Shown here: in pieces, positions 50,290 to 59,704 of the stretch
How positions within the stretch are numbered: position 1 is the stretch's first letter
Layout: every line of letters begins with the position of its first letter
Origin: Labilithrix sp.
GTDB lineage: Bacteria > Myxococcota_A > Polyangia > Polyangiales > Polyangiaceae
Direction of reading: 5' to 3'
Assembly (NCBI GenBank): GCA_019637155.1
Contig: JAHBWE010000012.1
Span: 248,001 to 312,000 of the forward strand
Length of the DNA stretch: 64,000 bases
Notes under the pieces: generated by a model
Seen by the model: the letters and a program-made list of their open reading frames with translations, nothing else
Told to the model about the DNA's origin: nothing
Databases searched by the model: none
Program-made: the position numbers and the translations under genes

Positions 50290-51356
50290 GGCGCGGCCAG
50301 GCGCGACGGCGCGCGCGCGACCTCGCGCCACCATGGATCGATGCGCTCGATCCGCACGGGCTCGATCGCGCGGCCGAGGCGCGGCGTGACGACGTGCGTA
50401 CCGGCCGCGTGCGCGACCAGCGTCTCCGCCGGCTCGTCCCAGGCGTGGAGCGCGAGGTCGAACGTGCCCCAGTGCACCGGCAGCAGGGTGCCGCCGCCGA
50501 GCATGCGATGCGCCGCGAGCGCGTTGACGGGGCCGAGGTGGATGTCGCCCCACGCTTCGTGGAACGCGCCGATCTCGAGCATCACGAGGTCGAAGCGGCC
50601 GCCGTCGATCACGCGCTCGCGGATCGTCTCGAAGTCGCGCGTGAGCCCGGTGTCGCCGCTGAAGAACACGCGGTGCCTCGTGCCTTCGATCACCCACGAG
50701 GACCAGAGCGTGCGGTTCCGATCGAACGGGCTCCGCCCCGAGAAGTGACGCGACGGCGTCGCGTGGAGCACGAGCCCGGTGCCGGGCACCGCCGTCTTCT
50801 CCCACCAATCGAGCTCGACGATGCGCGCCGGCGGGATGCCGAGCGCCTCGAGCCGCGCGCCGACGCCGAGCGACGTCACGAACGGCACCTTCGCTCCGAT
50901 CGTGTGCGCGAGCGCGCGGACGGAGGGAAGATCGAGGTGATCGTAGTGATCGTGCGAGATGAGGACGGCGTCGATCGGCGGCAGCTCCGCGATCGCCGCC
51001 GGCGCGGCGTGGAAGCGCCGCGGCCCCGCGAACGACACCGGCGAGATGCGCTCCGACCACACCGGGTCGGTGAGGACGCGCCAGCCGTCGATCTCGAGGA
51101 GCGTGGTCGAGTGCCCGAGCCACGTCGTGCGCAGCCCGGTCTCCGGGCGCTTGCTCCACGCCTCGTGCGGCCGCTCGAGCGGCATCGCGCCGGGCGGCCG
51201 CTTCTGCTTCCCGCCGAACAGGTACTCGCCGGTCGTCGACATCATCGAGCGCCGCTTCGCCGAGTCGAGCGCGAGCCGCGGCTCCGTGTTGTGGAACACG
51301 CCGTCCCTCCAGTTGGCAGACCCGGTCACGCGCTCGTCACGAAGGTCGATCGGCAT
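50271..51356 (-). CDS. MBL-fold metal-dependent hydrolase, NAPE-PLD/UlaG-like
   Basis: A 361-residue metallo-beta-lactamase-fold protein. SHDHYDHLD is the metal-binding HxHxDH loop, FSGDTGLTRDF supplies the bridging Asp, and LLPVHWGTFDLALH the last His. YLFGGKQKRPPG, WLGHSTTLLEI and GPRRFHAAPA match the N-acyl-phosphatidylethanolamine phospholipase D-like group, so a phosphodiesterase acting on a lipid or nucleotide is plausible. ATG 51356 is used; a GTG eight codons earlier is an alternative. Confidence 0.9.
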   Translation of the reverse strand: MPIDLRDERVTGSANWRDGVFHNTEPRLALDSAKRRSMMSTTGEYLFGGKQKRPPGAMPLERPHEAWSKRPETGLRTTWLGHSTTLLEIDGWRVLTDPVWSERISPVSFAGPRRFHAAPAAIAELPPIDAVLISHDHYDHLDLPSVRALAHTIGAKVPFVTSLGVGARLEALGIPPARIVELDWWEKTAVPGTGLVLHATPSRHFSGRSPFDRNRTLWSSWVIEGTRHRVFFSGDTGLTRDFETIRERVIDGGRFDLVMLEIGAFHEAWGDIHLGPVNALAAHRMLGGGTLLPVHWGTFDLALHAWDEPAETLVAHAAGTHVVTPRLGRAIEPVRIERIDPWWREVARAPSRLAAPQGGLA

Positions 51357-51409
51357 CGCTCTTGGGATGCTCTCCCCCACCCCGCCGTTCCGGATACACT
51401 GGCGCCGTA

Positions 51410-54160
51410 TTGTCGGGGAAGCGGTACATCATCATCGGGGACGGGGCGGCGGGGACGACCGCCGCCCAGGCGCTGCGCGCGTCCGATCCCCAGGCCACGA
51501 TCGCGATCCTCTCCGACGATCCGCAGGCCGCGTACTACCGCGCCGCGCTCACGAACTTCCTCCTCGGCGAGCTGCGCGAAGAGCAGGTGTGGGCGGTGCC
51601 GCCGTCGTTCTACGACGAGCTCGCGATCCATCGCGTGCTCAGCCGCGTCGCCAAGATCGACACCGAGCGCAGGCACGTGTTGCTCGCGCAAGGCGGCCGT
51701 CCGCTCTCGTACGACGCGCTCCTCATCGCGTCCGGCGCCCGCGCGCGCCCCCCCACCTTCGAGGGCGCGCTCCTCCCCGGCGTCATGGTCATGCGGACCT
51801 TGCAGGACGTGCACAAGGTCTTCGACCTCATCAAGCTGCGCGGCCTCCGCAGCGCCGTCATCTGCGGCGGCGGCCCGCTCGCGCTCGAGTGGGCGCACGG
51901 CCTCACCCACCGCGGCGTGAAGGTCATGATGGTCGTGCGCGATCGGAAGTTCCTCCCGACCGCGATCGACACCGTGTCGAGCGACCTCGTCCTCGCGCGC
52001 CTCCGCCAGGGCGGCGTCGAGGTGCGCATGGGCGACGAGGTCACGCACGCGATGCCGGGGCGAGAGGGCCGCGTCGCGGGCGTCGTCCTCAAATCCGGCG
52101 AGCGCGTTTCGTGCGAGCTCGTCGGCGTCGCCTTCGGCGTCATCTGCAACTCCGAGTTCTTGCAAGGCACGCCCGTCGCGCTCGCGAAGAGCGGCGGCGT
52201 CATCACCGACGATCAGATGCGCACGAGCATCCCCACCGTCTGCGCGGCCGGCGACGTCGCGGCGGTGAACGGCAAGCTCCTCCAGCTGTGGGAGCCCGCG
52301 CGGATGCAGGCGCGCGTCGCGGCCGCGACGATGCTCGGGCGCACCGAGCGCTACCAGCCCGGCGTGCACTACATGGCGACGCGCCTCTACGACCTCGACG
52401 TCGCGAGCATCGGCGAGGTCGCGCAGACGCCGCAAGGCGCGGAGGAGATCGTCGACTTCCCGCAGCGCACCGGGCAGATCTCGTACAAGAAGCTCTGCCT
52501 CCGCGACAACCGCGTGATCGGCGCGCTCCTCTTCGGCGAGCGCGCGGCGGCGGTGCGCCGGCATGGGCGCGCGTTCAAGAAGCTGATCGACTCGAAGGCC
52601 GACGTCTCCTCGATCAAGGGCGAGCTCCTCGACGCCGCGTTCGACCTCTCCGCGTGGATCAAGACGCAGGAGCTCGTCGACAAACCGAAGGTCGCCGCGG
52701 TGACGCTCGCGTCGGCGGCGCGGATGAAGGGCACCCACGCGATCAACCTCGCCGACCTGCCGCCGCTCCCTTCGATCAAGCCGGAGAGCACGAACGATCC
52801 CGGCCCCGCCACCGTCGCCGCCGCGCTCGCGATCAACGACCCCGCGCTGAACGGCCTCGTGCAGGCGGTGGAGCCGCCGCGCGTGAGGCTCGAGGCGCCG
52901 TTCGGGTTCATCGAGATCACGAGCTCCTCCACCATCGGGCGCGATCCGAGCGTGCCGGTGCCGCTCCAGGATCCCGGCGTGTCGTGGAAGCACGCCGAGC
53001 TGACCATCGCGGGGCAGTTCGTCTACGTGCGCGATCTCGGGAGCGCCACCGGCACGTGGGTCAACGGCGCGCCCGTCGCCGCGCCGAAGAAGCTGAAGGA
53101 CGGCGAGCGGATCAAGGTCGGATCGACCGAGCTCGTCGTGCGCATCCAGCTCCCCGCGAGCGCGCCGCAGTCGGTCCAGCTCGGCGCCGCGCAGGCCACC
53201 GGCGAGCCGAAGCCGCACCTCGACGTGCTCACCGGCAACTCGCTCGGCCTCGGCTTCGAGCTCGTCCATCCGCAGGAGGTGATCGGCCGCGACGCGTCGT
53301 GCACGATCCGCCTCGACGACGAGTGGATCGACGCGCGCCACGCGTGGATCCGGAAGACGCCCGCCGGCTTCGAGCTCGCCGACGCGGAGAGCCGCGGCGT
53401 CACGAAGAAGAACGGCCAGGAGCTCACGCCGAACCAGTGGGTACCGATCGCGCCCGGCGACACGATCGAGGTCGGCGAGGTGCGCATGACGTTCACGATG
53501 CGGCCGGCGGTGGAGTACGCGGGCCTCTACGGCCCGGCGAGCGTGCACGGCTCCGTCGCCGGCGTGATGCCGACGCCGACCGGCCCCGGCGTGCCCGCCG
53601 CGTCGCGGGCCCCGCTGCCGCCCGGCATCTCGCACGCCCCGCCGACGCCGCAGGTCGGGTACGCCCCGCCTTCGATGGCGCCGAGCGGGCGGCCGTCGGG
53701 CCTCCCCGCGATGCCGGCGGTGTCGATGCCGGGGCGACCTTCGCACGTGCCGCCGCCGTCGCTGCCGGTCGGTCCACCGTCGATGCTGCAGCACGCGCGG
53801 TCGTCGCACGTGCCGCCGCCGTCCGCGTACATGGGCCCGCCCTCGATGCACGCGCGCGTCCGCGGTCGCGTCTCGGTGCAGCGCGGCCCGAACACCGGCA
53901 GCGTCGCGGAGCTCGGCGACGTCACCGTGATCGGCAGCCAGCCCGCGCAGTCCACCCTCGCGCTGCCGGATCCCTACCTCGGGCCGATGCACCTCGAGCT
54001 CCGGCGCCTGCCCGACGGCTTCTACGTGCGTGACCTCGGCGCGGCGAGCGGTACCGTGTGCCGCGGGAAGCGGCTCGGGCCGCACCCCTTCAAGCTCGCG
54101 AACGGCGACATCTTGATCCTCGGTCCCAACGTCCAGATCCTCTTCGAGGCCGCGCCATGA
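51410..54160 (+). CDS. FAD/NAD(P)-dependent oxidoreductase fused to three FHA domains
   Basis: A 916-residue cytosolic protein. Residues 1 to about 430 are a two-dinucleotide-domain flavoprotein: FAD loop IIIGDGAAGTTAAQAL, NAD(P) loop VICGGGPLALEWA, and TVCAAGDVAAVNG, as in nitrite-reductase or rubredoxin-reductase subunits. Three FHA modules follow: IGRDPSVPVPLQDPGVSWKH..., IGRDASCTIRLDDEWIDARH..., and a weaker IGSQPAQSTLALP... near the C-terminus, joined by a Pro/Ser-rich linker. FHA domains bind phosphothreonine. TTG 51410 is the likeliest start; no good Shine-Dalgarno site is visible. Its stop overlaps the next ATG by four bases (ATGA). Confidence 0.9.
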   Translation: MSGKRYIIIGDGAAGTTAAQALRASDPQATIAILSDDPQAAYYRAALTNFLLGELREEQVWAVPPSFYDELAIHRVLSRVAKIDTERRHVLLAQGGRPLSYDALLIASGARARPPTFEGALLPGVMVMRTLQDVHKVFDLIKLRGLRSAVICGGGPLALEWAHGLTHRGVKVMMVVRDRKFLPTAIDTVSSDLVLARLRQGGVEVRMGDEVTHAMPGREGRVAGVVLKSGERVSCELVGVAFGVICNSEFLQGTPVALAKSGGVITDDQMRTSIPTVCAAGDVAAVNGKLLQLWEPARMQARVAAATMLGRTERYQPGVHYMATRLYDLDVASIGEVAQTPQGAEEIVDFPQRTGQISYKKLCLRDNRVIGALLFGERAAAVRRHGRAFKKLIDSKADVSSIKGELLDAAFDLSAWIKTQELVDKPKVAAVTLASAARMKGTHAINLADLPPLPSIKPESTNDPGPATVAAALAINDPALNGLVQAVEPPRVRLEAPFGFIEITSSSTIGRDPSVPVPLQDPGVSWKHAELTIAGQFVYVRDLGSATGTWVNGAPVAAPKKLKDGERIKVGSTELVVRIQLPASAPQSVQLGAAQATGEPKPHLDVLTGNSLGLGFELVHPQEVIGRDASCTIRLDDEWIDARHAWIRKTPAGFELADAESRGVTKKNGQELTPNQWVPIAPGDTIEVGEVRMTFTMRPAVEYAGLYGPASVHGSVAGVMPTPTGPGVPAASRAPLPPGISHAPPTPQVGYAPPSMAPSGRPSGLPAMPAVSMPGRPSHVPPPSLPVGPPSMLQHARSSHVPPPSAYMGPPSMHARVRGRVSVQRGPNTGSVAELGDVTVIGSQPAQSTLALPDPYLGPMHLELRRLPDGFYVRDLGAASGTVCRGKRLGPHPFKLANGDILILGPNVQILFEAAP

Positions 54161-55947
54161 GCGACTCGCGCGAAGCCCTCGCCGCCCGCGCCGAGGCCGA
54201 CGTGATGGCGTGCATCGGCTGCAACGACTGCATGCTCGCGTGCCCGCTCCCGAACGCCAAGCTCGTCACGATCGCCGAGATCAACGCCGCCGTTCACCTC
54301 CCCGTCGTCACGAACCCGCGCGTCGCCGAGTTCGTGATGGCCTGCACGCAGTGCCGCCAGTGCGTCCCCGCCTGCCCCTCCGACCTGAGCCGCGCCGACA
54401 TGGTGCTCTACAACAAGCTCAAGGTCGAAGACCGCGTCCCGAACTACACCCTCATGCTCCAGGTCGGCGCGCAGGTGCGCCCCTCCGGCTGGACGCTCGA
54501 CGACCTCGCCGCGCGCGTCGCCGAGGTCCCGCTCTTCGCGAAGGCGGCGCGCACCGATCTCCGCGCGCTGCTCCTCAAGGCCACGCTGCGCCAGCTCGCG
54601 CAGAACGAGGTCCTCTGCAAGGAGAGCTCCTTCTACGACCGCCTCTGCATCATCCTCTCCGGCTCGCTCGATCAGTCGATGCGCGTGCCGGGCGGCGCGC
54701 AGGTGTCGATCCTCGTCCTCGGCGAGAGCTCGTTCTTCGGCGAGATGGCGGTGATGGCCGATCAGCCGGAGCCCTACACCGTGCGCGCGCTCGTGCCGTC
54801 GCTCGTCCTCGAGATCCCGAAGGCGGCGGTGCACCGCCTGATGACGACGTCGAAGGACTTCAAGGCGACGATGGACGAGCTCTATCGCCGCCGCGCGCTC
54901 TGGACCTACGCGCGCTCGCCGACCGTGCTCTCCGCGCTGCCGGAGCAAGCGGTGACGGACATCCTCGACAAGGCCGAGCTCCGCACGTTGAAGTCGGGCG
55001 AGACGATCCTGCGCGAGGGGGCGCGCCCGACCGACGCGTACCTCGTACGGAGCGGCTTCCTCCGCGTGTTCCGCAACGTCGAGAACGGCAAGGAGCGCGC
55101 GCTCGTCTACTTCCGCGAAGGCGACATGTTCGGGCTCACCGGCCTCCTCATGGGCGAGCGCCATTCGCCGTTCTCGGTCCAGGCGACCACGCGCGCGGAG
55201 GTCATCCGCATCCCCGGCGCGCACCTCTTCGAGATCATCGGGCGCTATCCGCAGGCGCGGCAGGTCCTCGAAGGCGGGGCGCAGACCGCGGAGCGCGTGG
55301 CGCGCGAGAACACGTTCATGCCGGCGCCCCCACCTGGCCAGGGCGGGCCGAAGGCGGCGACCGCGTTCGCGATGTCGGCCGAGGTCCTGCTCGAGAAGGG
55401 CCTCGCGACCGGGACCGAGGTCCTCGTCGTCGATCAGACGAAATGTGTCAATTGCCAGAACTGCATCGACGCGTGCGGGCGCCGCCACAAGTACAGCCGC
55501 CTCGCGCTGCAGGGGCTCCAGGTCGAAAATTACCTCTTCCCCGCGTCGTGCCGGCATTGCGAAGATCCGGTGTGTCTCCTCTGCAGCGTGAACGGGATTG
55601 TCCGCTTGCCGAGCGGCGAAATCACGATCGTCGAGGACAACTGCATCGGCTGCGGCGCCTGCGCGGAGCGGTGCCCTTATGGCAATATCCGCATGCACAA
55701 CCTCGATACGCCGCAGGAGGGATTCCTCCTCCGCCTCATGGGGATGTTCGGTCTCCGCGCGCGCAAAGCGGCAGAAGAGGAGCTCAAGCCGAGCGCGAAC
55801 CGCGTCGCGGTCAAATGCGATCTCTGCGCGGGATATCCCGATTACGCCTGCGTCACCGCGTGCCCCGTCGGCGCGGCGTTCCGCATCGACCCGATGAAGT
55901 CGCTCGAGTCGCAGAACCTCGCTTATTCGCAGCTCCGCAGGGCCTGA
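54157..55947 (+). CDS. Soluble multi-[4Fe-4S] protein with two cyclic-nucleotide-like domains
   Basis: A 596-residue protein. N-terminal ferredoxin pair: CIGCNDCMLACP and CTQCRQCVPACP. Then two cNMP-like domains (about 125-265 and 275-390). The C-terminal part has four Cys clusters: CVNCQNCIDAC, CRHCEDPVCLLC, CIGCGACAERCP, and CDLCAGYPDYACVTACP, as in DmsB/NrfC/HybA electron-transfer subunits. The cNMP domains lack the canonical phosphate-cassette residues (Arg replaced; the second also lacks the Gly-Glu pair), so they may not bind nucleotide. No Tat or signal peptide, so it is cytosolic. It sits between a flavoprotein and a haem protein, three bases apart or overlapping. Confidence 0.92.
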   Translation: MSDSREALAARAEADVMACIGCNDCMLACPLPNAKLVTIAEINAAVHLPVVTNPRVAEFVMACTQCRQCVPACPSDLSRADMVLYNKLKVEDRVPNYTLMLQVGAQVRPSGWTLDDLAARVAEVPLFAKAARTDLRALLLKATLRQLAQNEVLCKESSFYDRLCIILSGSLDQSMRVPGGAQVSILVLGESSFFGEMAVMADQPEPYTVRALVPSLVLEIPKAAVHRLMTTSKDFKATMDELYRRRALWTYARSPTVLSALPEQAVTDILDKAELRTLKSGETILREGARPTDAYLVRSGFLRVFRNVENGKERALVYFREGDMFGLTGLLMGERHSPFSVQATTRAEVIRIPGAHLFEIIGRYPQARQVLEGGAQTAERVARENTFMPAPPPGQGGPKAATAFAMSAEVLLEKGLATGTEVLVVDQTKCVNCQNCIDACGRRHKYSRLALQGLQVENYLFPASCRHCEDPVCLLCSVNGIVRLPSGEITIVEDNCIGCGACAERCPYGNIRMHNLDTPQEGFLLRLMGMFGLRARKAAEEELKPSANRVAVKCDLCAGYPDYACVTACPVGAAFRIDPMKSLESQNLAYSQLRRA

Positions 55948-55949
55948 TC

Positions 55950-58322
55950 GTGAATCCCGCGATGCCGCCGCCGCAAGGCTCGATCCTCCCGCAGGCCGCG
56001 CGCCCGAAGAAGCTCGAACGTCCGGTGACGTTCTTCGAGAAGGGCTGGGCGTGGGCGGGGCTCAGCGCGTTCATCGCGTTCCTCTTCTTCCTCATCGCCG
56101 GCTTCTTCGCGCTCGGCTTCCTCTCCGGCGTCGACGACCTCCGCTTCGGCCCCAACCTCCGCGGCTACACGTTCATCGGCATCGTGCTCGGCGTCGTCGC
56201 GCTCGGGTGGATGTTCCTCGCCGGCTGGTACCCGCTGCGGAAGCGCCGCAACGTGACCGGCGCCTCGATGATGACGTGGCTGTGGATGCACGTCTGGTTC
56301 GGGTTCCTCGCCCTCTTCTGCGCGTTCCTCCACGCCGGCTCGGGCCTCGTCACGTTGACGATGACGAGCGGCAAGCTGCTCTTCTTGCTCCTCGCCGTCA
56401 TCGTCCTCACGGGCGTGTTCTGGCGCCTCGCGTATTCGTTCATCCCGCCGCAGGCCGCCGCGCAGGTCCTCAACTACTCGCAGGAGGGCGCGAAGGACCG
56501 CGCCGAGCAGCTCGCGCTCGAGATCTCGAAGCTCACCGCCGGAAAATCGGAGGGGCTCTCCGCGCTGAAGGAGCTCCTCCTCCAGCGCGAGGTGCCGCCG
56601 CCGGAGCTGCATGCCCTCGCGCAGCGCATCCCTCCCGACGAGCACCGCCTCATCGACGAGCTCGTCCAGCTCGCGGCGAGCCGGCGGCGCGCCCTCGCGC
56701 GGCCGCCGCTCCAGGCCCGCTTCACCGCGCGGCTCCAGGGCTGGCGCAAGTGGCACGTCCCGATCGCGCTCGTCTTCTTCTTCGTCCTCGTCGTCCACCT
56801 CTTCGGCGCGTTCGACGTCCATCGCAAGGTCCTCCCCGTCGGCGTCGCGACCGAGGGCCCGCTCGCGGCGTTCCGTCCGTCCTCCGACTGCCGGCAGTGC
56901 CACACGCAGATCTACGACGCGTGGGCGGACTCGATGCACGCGCACGCGCTGACGAGCCCGATCACGGTCATCCAGAACAACCTCGACATGAACCACGGCC
57001 TCGGGAAGCTCCCGGCCCCGGAGCCGCGCCGCATGTGCATCAACTGCCACGGCCCCGCGGTCGCGGCGATGACGGACGGCTTCACCCTCCCGCTCGGCGT
57101 GGAGCGCGCGAAGGAAGGGGTGGAGTGCGTCTCGTGCCATCAGCTCACGGAGGCGGTGACCCCCGGCGGCGGCGCCTTCCCGAGCGTCTACAACGTGAAG
57201 CTGCAGCGCGGCGACGTCTACTTCGGGAACCTCGACGGCCCGGTCGGCAACGCGTACCACCGCAGCCAGAAGAACGACCTCTTCGAGAAGCCGGAGCGGC
57301 TCTGCGCGACCTGCCACATGGTGAACCTCGACAAGGACAAGGACGGCCGCATCACGAAGGGCGTCGATCTCGTGCTCCAGACGACGGTCGACGAGTATCG
57401 CGAGTACCAGAACAAGGGCGGCCGGGACACGTGCGTCGGCTGCCACATGCCGGTCATCCCCGGCGCGACCGAAGCGGCGAACGGCGCGGTCGCGCCTTTC
57501 CTCCAGGACTACACGCCGCCGCCGCGCACGATCCACGATCACTCGTTCGTCGGCGTGGACTACCCGCTCGACGAGGTCGCGAAGCGCGATCCGCAGAAGG
57601 TGAAGCGCGCGGCGCTCCTCAAGACGGCGGCGCTCTTCTCGATCGAGTCGCAGGCGGTGCTGCGCGACGTCTTCCAGCTCCGCCTCGCGATCGAGAACCA
57701 GAGCGGCCACAACCTGCCGACCGGCTTCGCGTTCGCGCGCCAGATGTGGATCGAGCTCGTGGTGAAGGACGGCATCAACACGGTCTTCTCGTCGGGTCTC
57801 CTCCGCGCGCCGACCGACGACCTCTGCGACGCGGGCACGTTCGGCGACCTCAAGAACCCGCTCCGCGGCTTCGTCGTCGGCTGCACGGAGGTCGATCGCC
57901 AGCTCGTGAACATCCAGCTCAAGCTGGTCGATCAGATCGCGACGAAGAAGGACAACTTCGGCCGCAACGTCGTCGACGAGGGCGGCGAGAACGTCCTCAT
58001 CCAGTCGCCGATCGCGACGGGCGAGACCTACCTCCAGGAGCCCGGCGCCGGCGGCGTCGCGCGCGAGCGCCCGATCGACGGCGCGAACATGGGCCCGCTC
58101 CGCCCCCAACAACGCCGCTCGTACACGTACACGATCCCGCTCCCACGAACGCTCCGCACCGGCACCTTCACCGCGCGCCTCCTCTTCCGAAACCTCCCCC
58201 CCTACTGGATCCGCGGCATGGCCCGCGAGCAGCCCCCCGGCTCACTCCCCCGCCTCGCCCCACTGATCCCGAACATCCAGACGGTGGAGATAGCCCGCGT
58301 CACAGGCGCGTTCGCGAAGTGA
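55950..58322 (+). CDS. Membrane dihaem-b-like and pentahaem-c cytochrome
   Basis: A 790-residue protein. About five transmembrane helices lie in residues 30-290; helix 3 has MHVWFGFLALFCAFLH and helix 5 has WHVPIALVFFFVLVVH, in both cases two His 14 residues apart, as in proteins that hold two b haems across the membrane. The outside part (from about 300) has five haem-c motifs: CRQCH, CINCH, CVSCH, CATCH and CVGCH. An immunoglobulin-like C-terminal region follows. This suggests electron export from cytosol to the outside. Start GTG 55950, three bases after the upstream stop; ATG 55962 is an alternative. Confidence 0.9.
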   Translation: MNPAMPPPQGSILPQAARPKKLERPVTFFEKGWAWAGLSAFIAFLFFLIAGFFALGFLSGVDDLRFGPNLRGYTFIGIVLGVVALGWMFLAGWYPLRKRRNVTGASMMTWLWMHVWFGFLALFCAFLHAGSGLVTLTMTSGKLLFLLLAVIVLTGVFWRLAYSFIPPQAAAQVLNYSQEGAKDRAEQLALEISKLTAGKSEGLSALKELLLQREVPPPELHALAQRIPPDEHRLIDELVQLAASRRRALARPPLQARFTARLQGWRKWHVPIALVFFFVLVVHLFGAFDVHRKVLPVGVATEGPLAAFRPSSDCRQCHTQIYDAWADSMHAHALTSPITVIQNNLDMNHGLGKLPAPEPRRMCINCHGPAVAAMTDGFTLPLGVERAKEGVECVSCHQLTEAVTPGGGAFPSVYNVKLQRGDVYFGNLDGPVGNAYHRSQKNDLFEKPERLCATCHMVNLDKDKDGRITKGVDLVLQTTVDEYREYQNKGGRDTCVGCHMPVIPGATEAANGAVAPFLQDYTPPPRTIHDHSFVGVDYPLDEVAKRDPQKVKRAALLKTAALFSIESQAVLRDVFQLRLAIENQSGHNLPTGFAFARQMWIELVVKDGINTVFSSGLLRAPTDDLCDAGTFGDLKNPLRGFVVGCTEVDRQLVNIQLKLVDQIATKKDNFGRNVVDEGGENVLIQSPIATGETYLQEPGAGGVARERPIDGANMGPLRPQQRRSYTYTIPLPRTLRTGTFTARLLFRNLPPYWIRGMAREQPPGSLPRLAPLIPNIQTVEIARVTGAFAK

Positions 58323-58438
58323 AGTGCCGATGCCCCGCGGTAGATCCTCCGGGCACCATGTTCGGGCGCGTAACTAGCTGAGAACAATACAGACCACCTT
58401 GACCCACATTGGGCACACGGCGTGCAGGCAGGGCGGCC

Positions 58439-59695
58439 ATGCGCTTTTCGGTGGCCTCGGTCGTTGCGGTGATTTCTCTGCTCGCGGTTGCTTGCGGTGA
58501 TGAGGGACCGGCTTCGCCGAGCACCGGGGACGAGGACATCACGAGCAACCACGCCGACATCGTCGAGCTCGAATGGGAGGGCGAGGTCATCGCGCGCGCG
58601 GGGGAGCCGGCGAAGCAGGCGCTCGTCACGCAGCTCCAGTACCTCTCCGGTCACCTGAGCGCGGACGGCGACGCCGGCGCGCAGACGCGGCTCGCGCAGC
58701 TTCTCGAAGCGAAAGAGACGCCGAGCGCGAACGGCACCAAGAAGATCGCGTACCGCGCGGCGGTGCCGGTCGCGTGGCCGAAGTCGTCGCGCGCGCCCGC
58801 GACCTATCCGCTCGTCCTCCCGCGCGACGTCTCCGCCCTCGCGCGCTTCAACGCGAAGTACGACGGCGCCTGCGGCGAGAGCCACTACGGTCAGGACCGC
58901 TTCTGGTACGACTACAACCCGCGCGCCGCGGGCTGCAGGTTCGACGACGCCGACGTCCTTCGCGCGAACGCCACCGTCCGGCCGCACCCGGGCACGACGC
59001 AGGGCCGCTACCCCGAATACGACAAGGTCTGGGCCGACGGCCGCCTCGACGTCCTCATGGTGAACGGCATCATCGGCGACGACAACCGCTCCGACGAGAG
59101 CTACCGCGAGGTGGACACGATCCTCTCCTCGCTCGCGGGCTCGCTCGAGAGCACCCCCGAGAAGAAAGAAGCAGCCGCGACGCCGAGCATCCGCCGCGAC
59201 GTCACGCTCACCGGCAAGCTCCGCGGCGGGCGCACCGTCTCCGTCCGCGCGCTCAACGTCCGCGAGGTCGAGACCTCCGGCCGCGACTTCGACACCGTCT
59301 ACGGACCCGCGAGCGCGAAGGCCGACGTCATCGTCTACAGCGGCCACTCCGGGCTCGGCCGCCACATCAAGAGCCTCCTCTCGCGGATGGAAGTCGAGAA
59401 GGACCGCTACCAGCTCCTCTACCTCTACGGCTGCAACACGCTCGAGTACGTGAGCCCCGACATCTACGAGCGGAAGAGCGCGTCGAACGGCAGCGCCGAT
59501 CCGATCGGGACGAAGTTCCTCGACGTCATCTCCACCGCGCGCCCCGCCTACGGCGACAACGGCCGCTCCACCCTCGCGATCGTGCGGGCGATGATCGACG
59601 CGAAGCAGTCGTACAACGACCTCCTCGCGCGCGACTTCTCGAGCTCACACCTCACCGTCGTCTTCGGCGAGGAAGACAACACCTTCGAGCCGTAG
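58439..59695 (+). CDS. Caspase-like-fold lipoprotein (tentative)
   Basis: A 418-residue exported lipoprotein (MRFSVASVVAVISLLAVACG). Near residue 300 it has DVIVYSGHSGLG and, about 35 residues later, LLYLYGCNTLEY. A His in a GH-like turn followed by a Cys after a hydrophobic strand is the layout of the caspase/clostripain/CHAT clan's catalytic dyad. The rest matches no family I know, so peptidase activity is an inference from two motifs. ATG 58439 opens the signal peptide and has AGGGCGG just upstream. Confidence 0.72.
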   Translation: MRFSVASVVAVISLLAVACGDEGPASPSTGDEDITSNHADIVELEWEGEVIARAGEPAKQALVTQLQYLSGHLSADGDAGAQTRLAQLLEAKETPSANGTKKIAYRAAVPVAWPKSSRAPATYPLVLPRDVSALARFNAKYDGACGESHYGQDRFWYDYNPRAAGCRFDDADVLRANATVRPHPGTTQGRYPEYDKVWADGRLDVLMVNGIIGDDNRSDESYREVDTILSSLAGSLESTPEKKEAAATPSIRRDVTLTGKLRGGRTVSVRALNVREVETSGRDFDTVYGPASAKADVIVYSGHSGLGRHIKSLLSRMEVEKDRYQLLYLYGCNTLEYVSPDIYERKSASNGSADPIGTKFLDVISTARPAYGDNGRSTLAIVRAMIDAKQSYNDLLARDFSSSHLTVVFGEEDNTFEP

Positions 59696-59704
59696 CGACG
59701 CGGC

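Noticed and set aside
49012..51159. A 715-codon minus-strand frame that crosses the repeats and the RCC1 gene
   Set aside because: It shares no family motif and overlaps the MBL and RCC1 genes, both of which are well supported.
58411..58426. A sigma-54-like element (GG-N10-GC, in GGGCACACGGCGTGCA) before the caspase-like gene
   Set aside because: The expected transcription start would fall only a base or two before the ATG and would leave out the Shine-Dalgarno sequence that is present. One mismatch in the -12 part also weakens it.
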